NCBI GenBank assembly: GCA_003140655.1
Contig: PLKR01000280.1
Location: 4,885 to 14,389, forward strand
Direction: 5' to 3'
DNA: 9,505 nt
From: Acidobacteriaceae bacterium
GTDB taxonomy: Bacteria > Acidobacteriota > Terriglobia > Terriglobales > Acidobacteriaceae
The position numbers and the translations under genes are program-made. Of this stretch, positions 7,294 to 9,505 are shown one piece after another (positions within the stretch are counted from its first letter, which is position 1; the number at the start of each line of letters is the position of its first letter). The notes beneath the pieces were generated by a model that saw nothing but the letters and a program-made list of their open reading frames with translations, was not told where the DNA came from and did no database searches.

Positions 7294-7884
7294 ATGCGCA
7301 GCGGCAGCTCTGCATTCCGGGCAAATCGTCTCCTGCTGGCTGGGATGCTTCTCATTTGCCTTTCGGCTCCCGAACAGGCGTTAAGTCAGCAAGGTGCTTT
7401 TGATCTCGACGGCAAGCCTGCAAATCCTTTCGACGCGGCTTCCGGCAAGATCGTCGTGCTGGTTTTTATTCGCCGGGACTGCCCAGTCTCCAGCCGTTAC
7501 GCCCCGGTCATTCAGCAAATCAGCGCGCAGCATGAGCGTGATGCCAGTTTCTGGCTGGTATTTCCAGACAAGGCCGAGACCCCTCAGACGATCCACAATT
7601 ATCTCCGGGAGTATGCCTACCGTTTGCCGGCGCTGCGTGATCCAGAGCACGCGCTCGTCAAGCTGGCGCAAGTGCAGATCACGCCTGAGGTCGCGGTGTT
7701 CAACCGCAGCCATCAACTCCTCTACGACGGAAGAATTGATAATTGGTATCTCGATCTCGGCCGGTCGCGTCCCGCGCCGACCACGCACGAACTTGCCGAT
7801 GCCATCCAAGCGGCGCTGGGCGACAAAATACCGGCTGCGAACCAGGTCAGGGGAGTGGGATGCTATATCTCAGACCTGGAATGA
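7294..7884 (+). CDS. Secreted thioredoxin-fold redoxin
   Basis: This encodes 196 residues. Residues 1 to about 31 are a signal peptide (RANRLLLAGMLLICLSAPEQALS). The remainder is a thioredoxin-like fold of the AhpC/TSA-redoxin type: strand VVLVFIRRDCPVSSRYAP (54-71), then FWLVFPD, a cis-proline-like TPEVAVF, and LLYDGRIDN. There is no CXXC. The mature chain has just two cysteines, C63 in the active-site turn and C190 in the C-terminal GVGCYI, and these may form the redox pair. Relatives in Acidobacteria and Planctomycetes are often next to, or fused to, cytochrome c/copper-monooxygenase domains; here the next gene encodes exactly those. A role in thiol redox control, copper delivery or electron supply to that enzyme is inferred. 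No alternative start exists between the in-frame stop at 7258 and 7294. GGAGGA (7276-7281) is a ribosome-binding site with rather long spacing. Confidence 0.85.
   Translation: MRSGSSAFRANRLLLAGMLLICLSAPEQALSQQGAFDLDGKPANPFDAASGKIVVLVFIRRDCPVSSRYAPVIQQISAQHERDASFWLVFPDKAETPQTIHNYLREYAYRLPALRDPEHALVKLAQVQITPEVAVFNRSHQLLYDGRIDNWYLDLGRSRPAPTTHELADAIQAALGDKIPAANQVRGVGCYISDLE
7849..7855 (+). promoter_or_regulatory. Ribosome-binding site inside the redoxin gene
   Basis: AGGGGAG lies 4 bases before the ATG at 7860, within the last codons of the redoxin. It supports that ATG over the in-frame ATG at 7881, which overlaps the redoxin stop as ATGA but has no Shine-Dalgarno sequence. Both options imply translational coupling. 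Confidence 0.5.
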
Positions 7885-9505
7885 ACTCCTCGCTGCAGAC
7901 ACTGACGTGGTCGCTTTCGCTCATCGCCGCAACGGGCGCCATGGGAGCGGGTTTTGCGAAGTCGCACGGGCTTTCGACATCCGTGTTTTCGACATCACGG
8001 TCCGCCACTGCCGATTCTCCTGTGACTTTCAATCGCGACATCGCTCCCATCATTTTTCATTCCTGTTCCTCTTGCCACCACCCAGGCGAAGCCGGACCAT
8101 TCCCGCTGCTGACTTACTCCGATGTCAAGAAACATGCTCGCCAGATTTCGGACGTGACCCAGGCGCGAACCATGCCTCCATGGCTACCCGAACCCCAGAA
8201 GCTGAAATTCGCCGATGAACTTCGCCTGCCGAATGAGCAAATCGATCTCATCCAGCGCTGGGTGGCGCAAGGTGCGGTCGAGGGCGACTCAGCCGATCTG
8301 CCGCCGCAGCCAAAGTTTACCCAGGATTGGCGCCTCGGAACACCCGACCTGATTCTCACGGCACAGAAGCCCTTGATCCTTCCCCCGGAAGGAACGGATA
8401 CCTATTGGAATTTCATCTTCCGCCTTCCGATCGAGCAAACCCGTTGGATGAAGGCAATCGAAATTCATCCCGGCGACAAGCGCTACGTGCACCACGCAAA
8501 CATTCTTGTCGACCGCAGCGCATCCTCGCGTCAGCGCGAGGCCGAACCCGGCGCCGGTTTTGGCGGAATGGAGATTCGCATTGAGTCGCAGGTCTTCGAC
8601 CCTGACAGTCATCTGCTCTTCTGGAAGCCGGGCACCGTTCCCTACCTCGAACCCGACGGCATGGCATTGCGTTTAGACAAGGGCACGGACCTCATTCTCA
8701 ATACGCACATGCAACCCTCCGGCAAGCCCGAAATCATCCAGCCTAGCATCGGCCTCTACTTCACGCCGCAGCCCGCGACAAAGTTGCCCATGCTGCTCCA
8801 ACTCGAGGACGACGTCAAACTCGACATTCCACCCGGCCAGAGGGATTTCCAGATAACCGACCAGTTCGTGCTGCCCGTCGACGTCGATCTTCTGGCCATC
8901 TATCCGCATGCGCATTATCTCGGCAAAGACATCCAGGCCTCCGCGACTCTGCCCGACGGCTCGAAGAAAATGCTGATCCACATTCCGCTCTGGAACCTGA
9001 GCTGGCAGGCAGTGTACCGCTACGCCGAACCTGTCTTCTTGCCCAAAGGCACCACCGTGGCCCTACGCTACGTCTACGACAACTCCGCGGATAACCCTTT
9101 GAACCCGAACCATCCCCCGGTTCGTGTACGAGCGGGCAATCGTTCGAGCGATGAAATGTGCCACCTCTGGCTGCAGGTTCTGCCAATCCACTACGACGCC
9201 GCGCAGGGCGATCCCCGCATGCTGCTGCAGGAAGCGTTGGCGCGTCACAACATCGAAAAAGATCCCTCCGACTTCGAAGCGCACTATAACCTCGCCGCGA
9301 TGCTGCAAGCCGCGAGCAAGCTCGATGATGCCATGCGAGAGTACGAAGCCGCGCTCCGTCTTCGCCCCAACGATGCTGCCGCAAACAACGCCATGGGAGC
9401 CGCATTGCTTGCCTCCGGCCAGCCCGGTAAGGCGGTCGCATACCTGTCGCAGGCCCTGACAACGCGCCCCGATTACTTCCCTGCTCGCTATAACCTGGGA
9501 AACGC
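7860..9505 (+). CDS. Cytochrome c / dicopper monooxygenase-like / TPR protein (3' partial)
   Basis: An uninterrupted frame of 548 codons runs off the window. A hydrophobic export segment (about 15-33) is followed by a monoheme cytochrome c domain, with CSSCH at 69-73 and MPPW at 105-108 (Met105 a possible distal ligand). Residues about 180-445 resemble the two copper domains of peptidylglycine alpha-hydroxylating monooxygenase. VHHANI supplies His211/His212 and NTHMQ supplies His283 (the CuH site). YPHAHYLG supplies His350/His352 and SDEMC supplies Met433 (the CuM site). TPR repeats start near 469 (YEAALRLRPND) and continue past the edge. It should be an exported copper enzyme hydroxylating an unknown organic substrate, with the heme feeding electrons; this role is inferred. 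The start could instead be the ATG at 7881. The 7860 start adds an Arg before the hydrophobic segment and has a ribosome-binding site. It overlaps the redoxin by 25 bases (or 4). Confidence 0.92.
   Translation, partial: MLYLRPGMNSSLQTLTWSLSLIAATGAMGAGFAKSHGLSTSVFSTSRSATADSPVTFNRDIAPIIFHSCSSCHHPGEAGPFPLLTYSDVKKHARQISDVTQARTMPPWLPEPQKLKFADELRLPNEQIDLIQRWVAQGAVEGDSADLPPQPKFTQDWRLGTPDLILTAQKPLILPPEGTDTYWNFIFRLPIEQTRWMKAIEIHPGDKRYVHHANILVDRSASSRQREAEPGAGFGGMEIRIESQVFDPDSHLLFWKPGTVPYLEPDGMALRLDKGTDLILNTHMQPSGKPEIIQPSIGLYFTPQPATKLPMLLQLEDDVKLDIPPGQRDFQITDQFVLPVDVDLLAIYPHAHYLGKDIQASATLPDGSKKMLIHIPLWNLSWQAVYRYAEPVFLPKGTTVALRYVYDNSADNPLNPNHPPVRVRAGNRSSDEMCHLWLQVLPIHYDAAQGDPRMLLQEALARHNIEKDPSDFEAHYNLAAMLQAASKLDDAMREYEAALRLRPNDAAANNAMGAALLASGQPGKAVAYLSQALTTRPDYFPARYNLGN

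Noticed and set aside
7351..7363. Lipoprotein signal in the redoxin (LLIC at residues 19-22)
   Set aside because: Ile at -1 does not fit a lipobox, which needs Gly, Ala or Ser there. The segment fits a type I signal peptide better.
7394..8218. 274-codon plus-strand open frame spanning the redoxin/monooxygenase junction
   Set aside because: It is out of frame with both recognised proteins and its translation is Arg/Ser-rich and featureless. The two real frames carry clear conserved motifs across the same bases.
8815..9462. 215-codon minus-strand open frame near the right edge
   Set aside because: It is antisense to the copper-monooxygenase domain and TPRs, and its product is Arg-rich without motifs, typical of the complement of a GC-rich gene.

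Overview
The window looks like a chromosomal segment from an Acidobacteriota genome, probably a soil-type member of the Terriglobia. This is inferred from gene content. It has a giant Oar-like TonB-dependent receptor with an N-terminal carboxypeptidase-regulatory domain, a membrane-anchored winged-helix regulator of the type expanded in that phylum, and secreted multiheme cytochrome and copper-monooxygenase proteins carrying TPR tails. The DNA is moderately GC-rich and coding density is high.

Layout. Positions 1-66 (+) are the last codons of a TPR-type protein that enters from outside. Positions 75-182 hold a structured inverted repeat built from CACGGAT units, lying between two convergent genes. 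Positions 191-1453 (-) encode the regulator: cytoplasmic DNA-binding domain, one membrane helix, then a large extracytoplasmic domain. A 188-base AT-richer divergent intergenic region (1454-1641) carries promoter-like and operator-like sequences. Positions 1642-5289 (+) encode the outer-membrane receptor, followed by a very clear rho-independent terminator (5318-5347). Positions 5405-7120 (+) encode a secreted seven-heme cytochrome c with a TPR tail. After a 173-base spacer with a hairpin, a 9-base direct repeat and a good sigma-70-type promoter, positions 7294-7884 (+) encode a secreted redoxin. Overlapping its 3' end, a long reading frame runs off the window (7860-9505, +). It encodes a monoheme cytochrome c domain, a peptidylglycine-monooxygenase-like dicopper domain with every expected copper ligand present, and a TPR domain.

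How they may work together. The last three genes all encode predicted exported redox proteins. The redoxin and the cytochrome/monooxygenase overlap and are almost certainly co-translated. The seven-heme protein is upstream but appears to be a separate transcription unit. A reasonable hypothesis is a periplasmic oxidation module in which hemes and the redoxin supply electrons or manage copper/thiol chemistry for the copper monooxygenase. The substrate cannot be read from the sequence. The receptor and its divergent regulator may form a separate uptake/sensing pair. Any link between the two halves is inference from proximity.
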